Source: Vulcanimicrobiia bacterium (GTDB lineage: Bacteria; Vulcanimicrobiota; Vulcanimicrobiia; Vulcanimicrobiales; Vulcanimicrobiaceae). Taken from it: a DNA stretch of 64,000 nucleotides. The translations under genes and the position numbers were made by a program. The stretch is from NCBI GenBank assembly GCA_025934645.1, contig JAICWY010000008.1, positions 1 to 64,000 on the forward strand, read 5' to 3'. This document shows positions 16,339-24,616 of this stretch, piece by piece; the stretch's first letter is position 1; each line of letters opens with the position of its first letter. Below the pieces are notes generated by a model. That model was given only the letters and a program-made list of their open reading frames with translations, ran no database searches and was not told the origin of the DNA.

Positions 16339-17876
16339 GCGGCAGCTCCCGTTGCAGCGGCGATGACGGCGTCGGGCGAGGCTTGCTCGCGCGAGAATTC
16401 GCGGGCGATCGTGCCGTCTTTAATCACCAAAATGCGGTGCGACATGCCGAGCACCTCGGGCAGTTCGCTGCTTACCATCACGATTGCCGCTCCATTTTCC
16501 GCCAGTTTGACCATAAGATTGTAGATTTCGGCTTTCGCCCCGATGTCGATTCCGCGCGTCGGCTCGTCAAAAAGAAAGACGCGCGCGTCACCCAAAAGCC
16601 ATTTCGCGAGCACGACCTTTTGCTGATTTCCACCCGAAAGATTCTGCGCGAGCTGCTCGGGACCGGGCGTGCGGATGCGCAGCTCCTCGATGAACCTATT
16701 GGCCTCGCGGTCTTCTTTCGCGCGGTTCACCAGCAGATCGCGGTTCACGAACTGCGAGAGATGCGCGAGCGTGATGTTTTCGCGGATGCTCAGGCCTAGG
16801 ACCAGGCCCTGCGCTTTCCGATCTTCCGTGATCAGCGCGATGCCTGCAGTAATTCCGTCGGCCGGTCCCCGCGCGTGCAGCGGTTTGCCGTCCACCGAAA
16901 TCTCGCCGCTCTTTGGAATGTCGGCGCCCGCGATCGCGCGCACGATCTCCGTGCGTCCGGCGCCGACGAGGCCCGCAAGGCCGACGATTTCGCCGCGGCG
17001 CACTTCGAACGAAACGCCGTTCACCATCGGCGGGTTCAGCAGGCCGCGCACCGAGAGCATCACCGGCGCGCCGGACGGAACCGGCGGCAGATCCGGGAAG
17101 TGCGATTCGAGCCGGCGCCCGACCATCGCGCGAACGATTTCATCGGGCGGGAACTCTGCTATGGCGCGCGTCTCGATGGCTTGTCCGTCGCGCAGCACCG
17201 TAATCCGGTCCGCAATGCGCGGCAACTCTTCCAGACGGTGCGAAATATAGATGATCCCGGCGCCCTTACTCTTCAGCGTTTGAATGATGGCGAAAAGCGC
17301 GTCGATCTCGCGGTCCGTCAAGGCCGCGGTCGGTTCGTCCATGACGATGATCCGCGCGCGGCGCGAGAGCACTTTGGCGATCTCGATCGTCTGCTGCTGC
17401 GCAACGGAAAGTCGCGACGTTTCCACGTTGAGAGGAATGGTGATGCCCAGTTCGGCGAACGCGGCGGCTGCGCGCGCCCGCGCCGCACTTTCATCGATGA
17501 ACGGCCCGCGACCGGGCTCGCTGCCCAGCACGATGTTGTCGATCGCGTTAAGCGCCGGCACGAGATTGAATTCTTGATAAATCATGCCGACGCCCAGATT
17601 CTCGGCCGCGCGCGGCGAGTCGATGTGCGCGGCTTGCCCGTCGATGAGAATCTCGCCGGTATCTGCAGGCTGAGCGCCCGCAAGAATCTTCATGAGCGTG
17701 GATTTACCGGCGCCGTTTTCGCCGACGAGCGCGTGCACTTCGCCCGCGCGCAGGTCGAACGTGACGCCGTTCAATGCGCGGACACCGGGAAACGATTTCC
17801 CGATGCCGCGCATCTCTAGAAGGGGTGCGGTACTCAGGGCAGCGTTACTTTGCGTTGGCTTTGGTGTAGGTTCCAA
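16335..17876 (-). CDS. Ribose-type sugar ABC transporter ATP-binding protein (double domain)
   Basis: About 513-aa duplicated ATPase of the RbsA/MglA family energising sugar import. Domain 1 has Walker A GENGAGKST, signature LSVAQQQ and Walker B IIVMDEPTAALTD. Domain 2 has the degenerate A-loop GLVGAGRTE, signature LSGGNQQK and FLFDEPTRGIDIGAK. The start is uncertain: TTG 17876 keeps LLEMRGIGKSF, which the family needs; GTG 17915 is further upstream and the first internal ATG would cut strand 1. Either good start overlaps the binding-protein gene by 32-71 bases. Confidence 0.93.
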   Translation of the reverse strand: MEPTPKPTQSNAALSTAPLLEMRGIGKSFPGVRALNGVTFDLRAGEVHALVGENGAGKSTLMKILAGAQPADTGEILIDGQAAHIDSPRAAENLGVGMIYQEFNLVPALNAIDNIVLGSEPGRGPFIDESAARARAAAAFAELGITIPLNVETSRLSVAQQQTIEIAKVLSRRARIIVMDEPTAALTDREIDALFAIIQTLKSKGAGIIYISHRLEELPRIADRITVLRDGQAIETRAIAEFPPDEIVRAMVGRRLESHFPDLPPVPSGAPVMLSVRGLLNPPMVNGVSFEVRRGEIVGLAGLVGAGRTEIVRAIAGADIPKSGEISVDGKPLHARGPADGITAGIALITEDRKAQGLVLGLSIRENITLAHLSQFVNRDLLVNRAKEDREANRFIEELRIRTPGPEQLAQNLSGGNQQKVVLAKWLLGDARVFLFDEPTRGIDIGAKAEIYNLMVKLAENGAAIVMVSSELPEVLGMSHRILVIKDGTIAREFSREQASPDAVIAAATGAAA

Positions 17877-18819
17877 CCGGAACGTCGACTCGCGCCGGAA
17901 CTTTCTTCCCGGCAAAATAACTCTGAATTGCGTCGATAGTCAGCTTGCCGATCTGATCCGGATGCTGCAACACGTCCCCGTACATCGTTCCATTTTTGAT
18001 CGCGGTACGCGCCTCGGTTTGCGCGTCGTATCCGACGATCGCAATGCCCGACAGACCCGCCGCCCGCACCGCGGTCATCGCGCCGAGCGCGGAGTCGTCG
18101 TTCACGCCGAACACGCCTTTTATGTCTTTGTTGCGCTGCAGAATATCGCCCATATCGGAGTTCGCTTTGTCGCGAGTGCCGCCGGCGTCCACGTCGGCGA
18201 CGATCTTCACGTTGGGGCAATTCTGCGCCAGCGCGGCCTTGAAGCCTTTGACGCGATCTTGCACGCTGGTGACTTCCGGCTGGTCGATGATTGCGACGCT
18301 GCCCGAACCGCCCGTCGCTTTGCACATGAGCATCGCAGCCTGCGCGCCGCCCTGAACGTTGTTGGAGGCGATGTGCGAGATGACTTTGCCTTGTTTGCTC
18401 GTGCTTGCGATATCCGCGGTGAACACCGGAATGTTGGCGTTATTGGCCTCGGCAATCGCGCTTCCGATCGCTTGCGAGTCGGCCGGCGTCAGGACGATGG
18501 CATCGACTTTCTTCGAGATGAAGTCTTCAACTTGCGATTGCTGCTTGGAGCTGTCGCGGTTGGCATCGACGAACGTTACCTTATAACCGTCCTTTGCGGC
18601 TTCGGCTTGCATGCCGGCTTCCATGGACTGATAGAACTGCGCCTCGGAGTCTTGAATCGAGACGCCGATGGTCTTGGCGCCCGGCGCAGCCGAGGCGGAC
18701 GTCGTGGTAGTCGTCGTGGTCGTGCTCGACGACTGCTGTCCGTTGTGGTTCGAACCCGAGCATGCGGCGAGCGTCGCGCCAAGCGCGGCCGCAATGCCAA
18801 GGACGCGGAAATGCTTCAA
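17845..18819 (-). CDS. Sugar ABC transporter substrate-binding lipoprotein
   Basis: 324 aa. The signal peptide ends in the lipobox TLAAC, so the protein is lipid-anchored. A Thr/Ser linker (TTTTTTTT) follows, then a periplasmic-binding-protein type 1 (Peripl_BP_4) domain with KTIGVSIQDSEAQFYQSMEAG, DAIVLTPADSQAIGSAI, GVFGVNDDSALGAMTAV and IVGYDAQTEARTAI. This matches ribose/galactose binders. TTG 18819 is chosen because GGAGGAG lies about 7 bases upstream and the signal peptide starts right after. First gene of the operon; its upstream region carries DnaA-box-like repeats. Confidence 0.93.
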   Translation of the reverse strand: MKHFRVLGIAAALGATLAACSGSNHNGQQSSSTTTTTTTTSASAAPGAKTIGVSIQDSEAQFYQSMEAGMQAEAAKDGYKVTFVDANRDSSKQQSQVEDFISKKVDAIVLTPADSQAIGSAIAEANNANIPVFTADIASTSKQGKVISHIASNNVQGGAQAAMLMCKATGGSGSVAIIDQPEVTSVQDRVKGFKAALAQNCPNVKIVADVDAGGTRDKANSDMGDILQRNKDIKGVFGVNDDSALGAMTAVRAAGLSGIAIVGYDAQTEARTAIKNGTMYGDVLQHPDQIGKLTIDAIQSYFAGKKVPARVDVPVGTYTKANAK

Positions 18820-18905
18820 AGTGAGGGCTCCTCCGAAAGTATTCGGACGGGGGTTCGTGGCGCGCTTCGGGCTGCCTTCGCGCGGGCCGTCTAGGTCCAT
18901 TGGTC

Positions 18906-18949
18906 CTATCCACAGATTAACACTTCGATCCTGTGGGTGATGTGGATAA
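18906..18949. promoter_or_regulatory. Cluster of DnaA-box-like 9-mers upstream of sugar ABC operon
   Basis: The minus strand carries the exact DnaA-box consensus TTATCCACA at 18949-18941. The plus strand carries CTATCCACA at 18906-18914 (8 of 9). A weaker TCACCCACA lies on the minus strand at 18940-18932 (7 of 9). They sit 87-130 bases before the TTG start of the sugar-binding gene. One exact 9-mer is expected about every 130 kb by chance on two strands, so the grouping is more telling than the single match. No dnaA, dnaN or AT-rich unwinding region is near, so I do not call an origin. Confidence 0.35.
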
Positions 18950-18968
18950 GTCTCCCTCCCATGCAGTC

Positions 18969-19002
18969 CGGCGGGCCCGCGTGAAGCGGCGCGGGCCCGC
19001 CG
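18969..19002. repeat. Perfect 13-bp GC-only inverted repeat
   Basis: CGGCGGGCCCGCG (18969-18981) pairs exactly with CGCGGGCCCGCCG (18990-19002) around an 8-base loop. It lies 5 bases past the stop of the heptad-repeat gene on the minus strand. It would make a very stable hairpin in RNA. There is no run of T, so it is either a factor-dependent terminator, an mRNA 3'-end protector, or a barrier between the two minus-strand transcription units. Confidence 0.55.
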
Positions 19003-19007
19003 CGCTC

Positions 19008-19505
19008 TCAAAAGAGCAGCTTCGCGTGGGTGATTTTGCGGGTCATCGCGTCGATACGCGCCTCCATGCCTGCGAGCGTGGTGTTGGTCTGATGCAGCCT
19101 AGCGTTGGTACTGGAAAGGCCGCGGACGGTGAGGCGCAGATTAACGGCCATGCCGGCTAGGGTGGCGTTGGTGTGACCGAGGAGGCCGTTTGTGGCGCCG
19201 AGGCGGCCGGCGGTCGTGCCCAGTCTGCCGTTCGTCACTCGGATTTGCGCGTTCGTTCCGCGCAAAAGTACCGTCATCCGGTTCAGCCGGGCGTTGGTGC
19301 CGGAGAGCTGCAGATTCGTTTTAGCGAGGCCCGTTTGCATGCTATCGAGCGTTTCGGCCATGCGATTCAGCGTTAGAGCGGTATAAACCGCAAATGCTAA
19401 CGCGACGAGCGCCGCTAGCGCGATCGCCGCGATACGGACAGTTCGCGCGGCTATTCGCCGTTCGGTGAAAATGCGGCTCCCGGAATATGCGTGGGCGGTC
19501 TTCAT
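19008..19505 (-). CDS. Membrane-anchored heptad-repeat (Leu/Thr-Asn) coiled-coil protein
   Basis: 165 aa: a basic N-terminus, one membrane helix (residues about 24-44), then an uninterrupted coiled coil to the end. Leu or Ile occupies every seventh position from 46 to 158 (17 positions in a row). The position three residues later is Thr or Met throughout (mostly Thr), and Asn often follows it, giving the unit LxxTNxx (e.g. LSGTNAR, LGATNGL, LGHTNAT, LSSTNAR). Such a regular a/d core with Thr at d suggests a parallel multimer projecting from the membrane. No family recognised. Its 5' end is 14 bases from the next lipoprotein gene. Confidence 0.8.
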   Translation of the reverse strand: MKTAHAYSGSRIFTERRIAARTVRIAAIALAALVALAFAVYTALTLNRMAETLDSMQTGLAKTNLQLSGTNARLNRMTVLLRGTNAQIRVTNGRLGTTAGRLGATNGLLGHTNATLAGMAVNLRLTVRGLSSTNARLHQTNTTLAGMEARIDAMTRKITHAKLLF

Positions 19506-19519
19506 CGTTTTTGCACCGC

Positions 19520-19963
19520 CTACGGGCGCGCTACGGTAAACGTTCCGCCGCTCGCCGCAACGTTCTGGCCGTTCGCCATGCCCGCAGCGGTATCGCCCGT
19601 AAACGTGTAGAGCGGGTGCCCTTTATACGCCCACTGTTGTCCGCCGCCCATGCGCATGATGACGGTAAAATTGCCCGTTGGCTGCGCGCCGGCGCTTGCC
19701 ATAAAGGGCGGCCAAACCGCCGCGCACGAGGCCGTGCAGTTTGAAACGTCGGTACCGTCGCCGCTGAACTCGTACAACGTGAATCCGTTCGGCGTCGCAA
19801 GGCCGGGCGATCCGAGAATTGTTTGCGTAATGGCGGGCGTCGCGGAAGCCGGCGCGCCGTTACTCGCTCCCGGCGGCATGTACTTCGACGATCCCCCGCC
19901 GTAGCCGCCGCAGCCGGCCAACAACAATGTGAGCGCCAGAGCCGCTGTGATTCGATTGTTCAT
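19520..19963 (-). CDS. Lipoprotein with COG4315-type secreted repeats
   Basis: 147 aa. The signal peptide ends in lipobox LLAGC, followed by a Gly/Ser-rich linker. Two repeats of the PF03640-like secreted repeat are visible: TLYEFSGDGTDVSNCTASC-AAVWPPF around residues 62-90 and HPLYTFTGDTAAGMANGQ around 115-135. The Cys pair and WPP motif are characteristic. Function of the family is unknown. It lies upstream of the heptad-repeat gene on the same strand (14 bp apart), so both may be expressed together at the cell surface. Confidence 0.88.
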   Translation of the reverse strand: MNNRITAALALTLLLAGCGGYGGGSSKYMPPGASNGAPASATPAITQTILGSPGLATPNGFTLYEFSGDGTDVSNCTASCAAVWPPFMASAGAQPTGNFTVIMRMGGGQQWAYKGHPLYTFTGDTAAGMANGQNVAASGGTFTVARP

Positions 19964-20031
19964 GTGTGCCTCCGCAATCGGAATGATTGCGTTGGCGACC
20001 TACCCGAAGGTCTGAAGAAACTGTGAAAATG

Positions 20032-20913
20032 CTACGGTGATTCGCGCTCGCGCGAGCGTATTTCGATCATCCCGGCGGCTACGCGCGTCTCGAAGCACGG
20101 CTGCGGACTGGTGGCCGGCCCCTCCAGCACGGCGCCGCCCTCAAGCGAGAAGCGCGAGCCGTGCCAAGGGCATCGAATGCTGTCGCCTTCAACGCTTCCT
20201 TTTTCGAGCGGTCCCGCCTGGTGCGCGCAACGCGCGTAGAGCGCGTGTATGCGTTCGCCACGACGAACGAGCACCACAGGCATTCCGTTGTAATCGGCTC
20301 GCTGCGGCTCGTTTTCTTTCAATTCGCCGGCGGGAAGCACGGGACGAAACTCCAGCGGTAAGTGAGTTTTCGCCGCGTGATTGACGCCGGTTTGCTGAGC
20401 GAAAACCAAATGTCCGCCTAGGTACGCACCGAGCAGCATGATGCCATAACCGCCGTACGCGAGAGCGACACGCGACGTCCGCGAATCTTTACGCGCGAGG
20501 AGAGCGGCGGCGTATAGAGCAGTAGCGGTCACATTGAGGATCGCATGCACTTCACCGATGCGCCGCGCGCGGCCGGTCGTATCCGACCAATCCGATAAAC
20601 CGGTAACGGCCGAGGCAACCGCACCGGCAAGACCGGTCAAAATCGAAACATCCGCAGCGCGCTCGAAGTCTTTACCCGGAGCAACCACGGCGAGCGCGTC
20701 GAATACGGCCGCCATCGTCCATCCGCCTACCGGTACATCTTTGAGAATCGGATGCAGCGGATGGCCAATCGACGTTCCGCTCAGTATGTTTTTGAGCGTC
20801 CGTCCTGCGCCGGATGTCTGGCGGAACGCGCGCCGCGCCGGCGGCTGCACAATGTCGGCGATGCGATCGGCGAGCGGCTGATCCTGGATTGCTTTTACGA
20901 GTTGCTGCATCAT
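20032..20913 (-). CDS. DUF2231 membrane domain fused to Rieske [2Fe-2S] domain
   Basis: 293 aa. Residues 1-190 form a DUF2231-like membrane domain with GHPLHPILKDVPVGGW and about 4 helices (e.g. YGIMLLGAYLGGHLVF). Residues about 198-290 form a Rieske domain with the Cys-x-His (CAHQAGPLEKG) and Cys-x-x-His (CPWHGSRF) cluster ligands spaced as expected. It probably transfers electrons at the membrane; partners unknown. The neighbouring gene 5 bp upstream encodes a stand-alone DUF2231 protein, so the two may form one complex. Confidence 0.88.
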   Translation of the reverse strand: MMQQLVKAIQDQPLADRIADIVQPPARRAFRQTSGAGRTLKNILSGTSIGHPLHPILKDVPVGGWTMAAVFDALAVVAPGKDFERAADVSILTGLAGAVASAVTGLSDWSDTTGRARRIGEVHAILNVTATALYAAALLARKDSRTSRVALAYGGYGIMLLGAYLGGHLVFAQQTGVNHAAKTHLPLEFRPVLPAGELKENEPQRADYNGMPVVLVRRGERIHALYARCAHQAGPLEKGSVEGDSIRCPWHGSRFSLEGGAVLEGPATSPQPCFETRVAAGMIEIRSRERESP

Positions 20914-20918
20914 CGCAG

Positions 20919-21410
20919 CTACGAGCGCTGCGCCGGCGCCCTCATCGTTTCTGCCGACCGGCCTTCAACGGTGGTTTCTTTAGCCGGCTTTGTTCCGACG
21001 AGTCCGACATACACGAGATGCCCGCCATACCATCCCGATACGACAAGCGTGCCCAGCCCGATATACGTCAGCACGTAACCGAGCGTACTGATCGGATTGC
21101 CGTACCGCACGAAAAACGCTGCAATGTAGATCGCCACAACGATGAGGTTCAGGATCATGTGAGTGGTCGCAGTACGCTTCGCCGCCGCCGGCATGGGCGC
21201 GGTGAAGTAATCGACAAAGCCGAAGAGCGCGGCAATAAGAGCACCTACAACACCGAAGGCAATAAGCCACACGCTCATGTGTGGCCAAAAACCGGGATTG
21301 CCCCAGATCGATATCACGTCGCTAACCAAAACCGCGCCGAAAAATCCGATCGGAAAGGCAACCAACATGGGGTGAATCGGGTGATCCGCGAGTGTTGCTT
21401 TCCCTTGCAT
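20919..21410 (-). CDS. DUF2231 membrane protein
   Basis: 163 aa with four membrane helices. Begins with the family motif ADHPIHPMLVAFPIGFF; later segments are VWLIAFGVVGALIAALFGFVD and GLGTLVVSGWYGGHLVYV. ATG 21410 is chosen because GGAGG lies 6 bases upstream; a longer start (21446) would lack it. It is the first gene of a two-gene unit with the DUF2231-Rieske protein and is divergent from comM. Confidence 0.88.
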   Translation of the reverse strand: MQGKATLADHPIHPMLVAFPIGFFGAVLVSDVISIWGNPGFWPHMSVWLIAFGVVGALIAALFGFVDYFTAPMPAAAKRTATTHMILNLIVVAIYIAAFFVRYGNPISTLGYVLTYIGLGTLVVSGWYGGHLVYVGLVGTKPAKETTVEGRSAETMRAPAQRS

Positions 21411-21562
21411 GCAAAACCTCCAGCCGAGCTTGCTTATCTTACCCAATTAACGGGACGGGGCATGCCACGGATGCCTGCGCAACGGTTTTTTATCTGGTAG
21501 AGAAGCGAGCAGTCCCTTGCGGCACGGTAAGGACCGTGGGATTGAAAGAGCGGAGGATCGCT

Positions 21563-23101
21563 GTGCTCGCTCTTGGCTTTTCCGCCGCAATGCTCGGCAT
21601 TGACGGTTACGTAGTCCGCGTCGAGGCCGACACCTCGCCGGGAACGCCGGAATTTTCGATCATCGGATTACCCGACCGCGCCTTGCGCGAGGCGCGCGAT
21701 CGTGTACGTGCGGCGATCTTCAACTCCGGCTTTGCCTATCCGCCTGGACGCGTGCTGGTCAATCTTTCACCTGCCGACGTGCGCAAAGAGGGCCCCGCGT
21801 TCGACTTACCGATCGCCCTGGCGTTGCTCGGTATCGACGGGCAAATCGATCGCGGTGCGTTACAAGGCTACGTGGCGCTCGGCGAGCTCATGTTGGACGG
21901 CACTGTGCGCGCAGTCAGCGGCATCTTACCGATGGTACTGGGTGCGAAGACGGCCGGGCTCAGAAAACTGATCTTGCCCCGCGGAAACGCCGACGAAGCC
22001 GCGCTGATCGACGGCATCGAAATCTATGCGGTCGACACGTTGCATGCCGCGATCGCAGTGCTCGGAGGCAACGGTGCGAAATGGCGCGTGGAGCCGCGCG
22101 TTGCGATACGTACGGTTTCAAACGACGCGTTCTATGGGGATTTCGCCGACGTTCGCGGGCAAGCCGGTGCGAAGCGCGCGCTGGAAATTGCCGCCGCGGG
22201 CGGGCATAACGCGCTGTTCGTCGGCCCGCCCGGATGCGGAAAGACGATGCTCGCGCGGCGTCTGCCGTCAATTCTTCCGCCGATGAGCGCGGCAGAGGCA
22301 CTGGAAGTTACGAAAATCTACAGCGTCGCCGGATTACTGGGAACGCAGCCGGGCATCGTACAGGCAAGGCCGTTTCGCTTTCCGCACCACACTATTAGCC
22401 AAACAGCGCTCGTCGGCGGTGGATCTGCCGTAAAGCCGGGAGAAATATCGCTCGCGCATAACGGCGTGCTCTTCCTAGACGAGCTTCCCGAGTTTACCCG
22501 CTCTGCGATTGAGGTTATGCGTCAGCCGTTGGAAGAAGGGTCCGTGACTATCGCGCGCGCGGCCGGCACGTTTACCTACCCGGCGCAGTTTATGCTCGTA
22601 GCATCCATGAATCCGTGTCCGTGCGGATACCGCGGAGCGCGCAGCGCGGAATGCCGGTGCGATGACGCCGCGGTTGCCAAATACGTCTCTAAACTTTCCG
22701 GCCCGCTGTTGGACCGTATCGATTTGCAAATCGAAATTACGCGCGTTGCGTTCGATGACATGGTTGCGCCCGAGCGCGCGGAACGCTCCGCGGTCATTCG
22801 CGAACGCGTTATCGCCGCGCGCGAACTTCAGCGCAAGCGTTTTGCGGGCACGCCGATCGCGTGTAACGGCGAGATTCCGGGGAACGCGGTAAAGACATAT
22901 TGCGCGCTGGACGCCGATGCGATGCACGTTCTTGCAAACGCGAGCGCCCGCCGTCAGTTTTCCGCACGCGCGTTAGACCGGATCGCTCGCGCGGCACGCA
23001 CGATTGCGGATCTAGCGCGTTGCGAACGCATTACGGCCGAACACGTCGCCGAAGCGATCCACTATCGCAGCCTAGAGCGCCTAGATACGCGCGCCGCCTA
23101 G
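21563..23101 (+). CDS. comM: ComM / YifB family Mg chelatase-like AAA+ helicase
   Basis: 512 aa. ComM is a hexameric helicase that promotes branch migration during natural transformation. The N-terminal ChlI-like Lon-type domain shows SAAMLGIDGYVVRVE and GLPDRALREARDRVRAA. The AAA+ core has Walker A GPPGCGKTM near residue 220, the FPHHTISQTALVGGG segment, Walker B-like GVLFLDELPEF, and NPCPCGYRG with Cys residues. GTG 21563, after CGGAGG, gives the family N-terminus. dprA lies 5.7 kb downstream. CACGGT/ACCGTG with an AAGG loop (21523-21538) sits in its leader. Confidence 0.93.
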   Translation: MLALGFSAAMLGIDGYVVRVEADTSPGTPEFSIIGLPDRALREARDRVRAAIFNSGFAYPPGRVLVNLSPADVRKEGPAFDLPIALALLGIDGQIDRGALQGYVALGELMLDGTVRAVSGILPMVLGAKTAGLRKLILPRGNADEAALIDGIEIYAVDTLHAAIAVLGGNGAKWRVEPRVAIRTVSNDAFYGDFADVRGQAGAKRALEIAAAGGHNALFVGPPGCGKTMLARRLPSILPPMSAAEALEVTKIYSVAGLLGTQPGIVQARPFRFPHHTISQTALVGGGSAVKPGEISLAHNGVLFLDELPEFTRSAIEVMRQPLEEGSVTIARAAGTFTYPAQFMLVASMNPCPCGYRGARSAECRCDDAAVAKYVSKLSGPLLDRIDLQIEITRVAFDDMVAPERAERSAVIRERVIAARELQRKRFAGTPIACNGEIPGNAVKTYCALDADAMHVLANASARRQFSARALDRIARAARTIADLARCERITAEHVAEAIHYRSLERLDTRAA

Positions 23102-23154
23102 GGCCAGTGTTGCCGAAGTTAAGCGACCTGTCCGCCACTTGCCGGGAGCCGCGG

Positions 23155-23379
23155 TCAGCCGCGCTCCAGCCGGCTCCCTGACTCTCTTTCGAAGGCTTCG
23201 ATCTCGCCGATGATCGCGTCGTATTTCGGCCATGCCGTCAGATCGCGATCTTTGTGCGCGCCGTGCAGAAGCTCGACTGCTGCGTTGTGCTGTTTTACTG
23301 CGTCATCGATCGTACGAATTCGCTGCAGTTGCAGCTCGTATTCTTCCGGCTCGCGCACATTGTGTTCTCCGGACGCCAT
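23155..23379 (-). CDS. Small acidic helical protein, 74 aa
   Basis: Not recognised. The sequence looks entirely helical and charged (YELQLQRIRTIDDAVKQHNA, YDAIIGEIEAFERES), with no membrane segment, suggesting a short coiled coil. ATG 23379 has GTAGGAT about 6 bases upstream. It converges on comM with a 53-bp gap; an inverted repeat (GGGAGCCG 23144-23151 with CGGCTCCC 23171-23178) overlaps its 3' end. Likely a real small gene by codon composition, but without a known relative. Confidence 0.5.
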   Translation of the reverse strand: MASGEHNVREPEEYELQLQRIRTIDDAVKQHNAAVELLHGAHKDRDLTAWPKYDAIIGEIEAFERESGSRLERG

Positions 23380-23462
23380 GATTGTATCCTACCCTGCAGA
23401 ACGAAGATAACCGTAGTGCACTTTGCGCGCTTCACTAGTTTCGCGCTGCAAACACGCGTACA

Positions 23463-23732
23463 ATGGTATGTATGTTTTACCTGGCAGAGTCGCAAATACG
23501 CCTTCTGTTGTGCCGGCCGGACCATCAGATGGCCGCTTCGCAAGGAGAGTTTCTTCATTGGCATTGCGGATGTTCCGCAACGCGCCAAGCGGGCGCCCTA
23601 ATGGCCGTCGAAGCCTGCAAATACCACAGCGCTTTACTCGCGGCCGTCACGCCGATCTCCGATGAGCGAGGCAGCGGAATGGGCTACCGTTTCGTGCCCG
23701 CGTCGCGTCACGGCCGGGTCGCAAGCGACTAA
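23463..23732 (+). CDS. Possible Cys/His-rich small protein, 89 aa
   Basis: Frame of 89 codons with Cys and His clusters (HWHCGC near residue 31 and ACKYH near 50) that could bind a metal. ATG 23463 and ATG 23472 are both possible; GTACAATG precedes the first. It stops 1-4 bases into the phzF stop region on the opposite strand. No family recognised. Opposing frames here look less like coding sequence, but the support is modest. Confidence 0.4.
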   Translation: MVCMFYLAESQIRLLLCRPDHQMAASQGEFLHWHCGCSATRQAGALMAVEACKYHSALLAAVTPISDERGSGMGYRFVPASRHGRVASD

Positions 23733-24616
23733 GTTTCGAGCACCATCGTCGCACGCGTAAGCGGCGCGACGTAACCGCCGACTTCAATACCGTGTTCACC
23801 GCGATCTCCGTCCAACCGGATGTGGAGTTCGCTTTTGCGTCCCATCTTTGTGCCTTGCTCGCTGATAAAGCGCGCGCCGGCAGCGGTGTGCGGCGCAAGT
23901 CCATGTGCGAGCATGAACGCCGCAAGCGGACCGGTTGCGCTGCCGGTTGCGGGATCTTCCGGCACGCCGAGATCCGGCGCAAACATCCGCGAATACGCGC
24001 CGCGCGTGACGGGTGCAAAAACGAAGGTGCATACGGGTTCGCCGACCGGGGCGTGCAGCGCGCGCAACCGCGTCGTGTCCGCTGCCGCGCGATCGACGGC
24101 CGCTGCATCGCGCGCGGCAATATAAATGGTCGGGTTGCCGGCGGACCACAACTCGCACGGAACGCCGGGCAAAAGATCGTCGACGCCCAAACCGACGGCC
24201 TGCGCGCACGCGTCCGCATCGAAGCGCGCGCCGCGGTCGATCTTGGGAGTGCGCAGCCAGAGCAGCGGATCGTTCGGGCTCTCCACGCGCACGGGTACCG
24301 GGCCGATTAATTCTTCGAGCACGAACGCCGCAGCATCAGCCGGCACGAAACCATTCGTGCGCGCAACGTACGCGGAGCCGATCGTCGGATGTCCTGCGAA
24401 CCGCATCTCTTTCGCCGGCGTGAAGATCCGGACACGCACAGCGCAGCCGTCTTGCGTTGCGGGAAGAATAAACGCCGTCTCGGCAAGGTTCAGCTCTTTG
24501 GCAATACGCTGCATGAGCGCGCCGTCGATGTCTCGAGCGTCCGTGAAGACGGCCAGCGGGTTGCCTTCGAGGGGTGTTTTTGTGAAGACGTCCACGACCT
24601 GATAATGCAGTTCCAC
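23729..24616 (-). CDS. PhzF family isomerase-like protein
   Basis: 295 aa with the diaminopimelate-epimerase-like fold of PhzF. Markers are QVVDVFTKTPLEGNPLAVF at the N-terminus, NLAETAFILP with the catalytic-type Glu, FAGHPTIGSA near residue 75 and EDPATGSATGPLAAFM near 235. Many members are of unknown substrate; phenazine genes are absent here, so no phenazine role is implied. GTG 24616 after GGAGAGCC was chosen over longer forms that invade the divergent gene. 27 bp separate it from the dehydratase-like gene. Confidence 0.9.
   Translation of the reverse strand: MELHYQVVDVFTKTPLEGNPLAVFTDARDIDGALMQRIAKELNLAETAFILPATQDGCAVRVRIFTPAKEMRFAGHPTIGSAYVARTNGFVPADAAAFVLEELIGPVPVRVESPNDPLLWLRTPKIDRGARFDADACAQAVGLGVDDLLPGVPCELWSAGNPTIYIAARDAAAVDRAAADTTRLRALHAPVGEPVCTFVFAPVTRGAYSRMFAPDLGVPEDPATGSATGPLAAFMLAHGLAPHTAAGARFISEQGTKMGRKSELHIRLDGDRGEHGIEVGGYVAPLTRATMVLET

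Noticed and set aside
17845-17876. Frameshift between the sugar-binding protein and its ATPase because the frames overlap
   Set aside because: Both products are complete at their conserved ends; the overlap can be explained by a TTG start within the preceding gene.
18906-18949. Chromosomal replication origin
   Set aside because: Only three box-like sites, no AT-rich unwinding element and no dnaA/dnaN/gyrB neighbours.
21459-21486. Intrinsic terminator (GGCAT/ATGCC followed later by TTTTTT) upstream of comM
   Set aside because: Stem of only 5 bp and 10 bases between stem and T-run; it would end no known gene on the plus strand.
23144-23178. Terminator between comM and the 74-aa gene
   Set aside because: The inverted repeat overlaps the coding end of the 74-aa gene and has a 19-base loop and no T-run.
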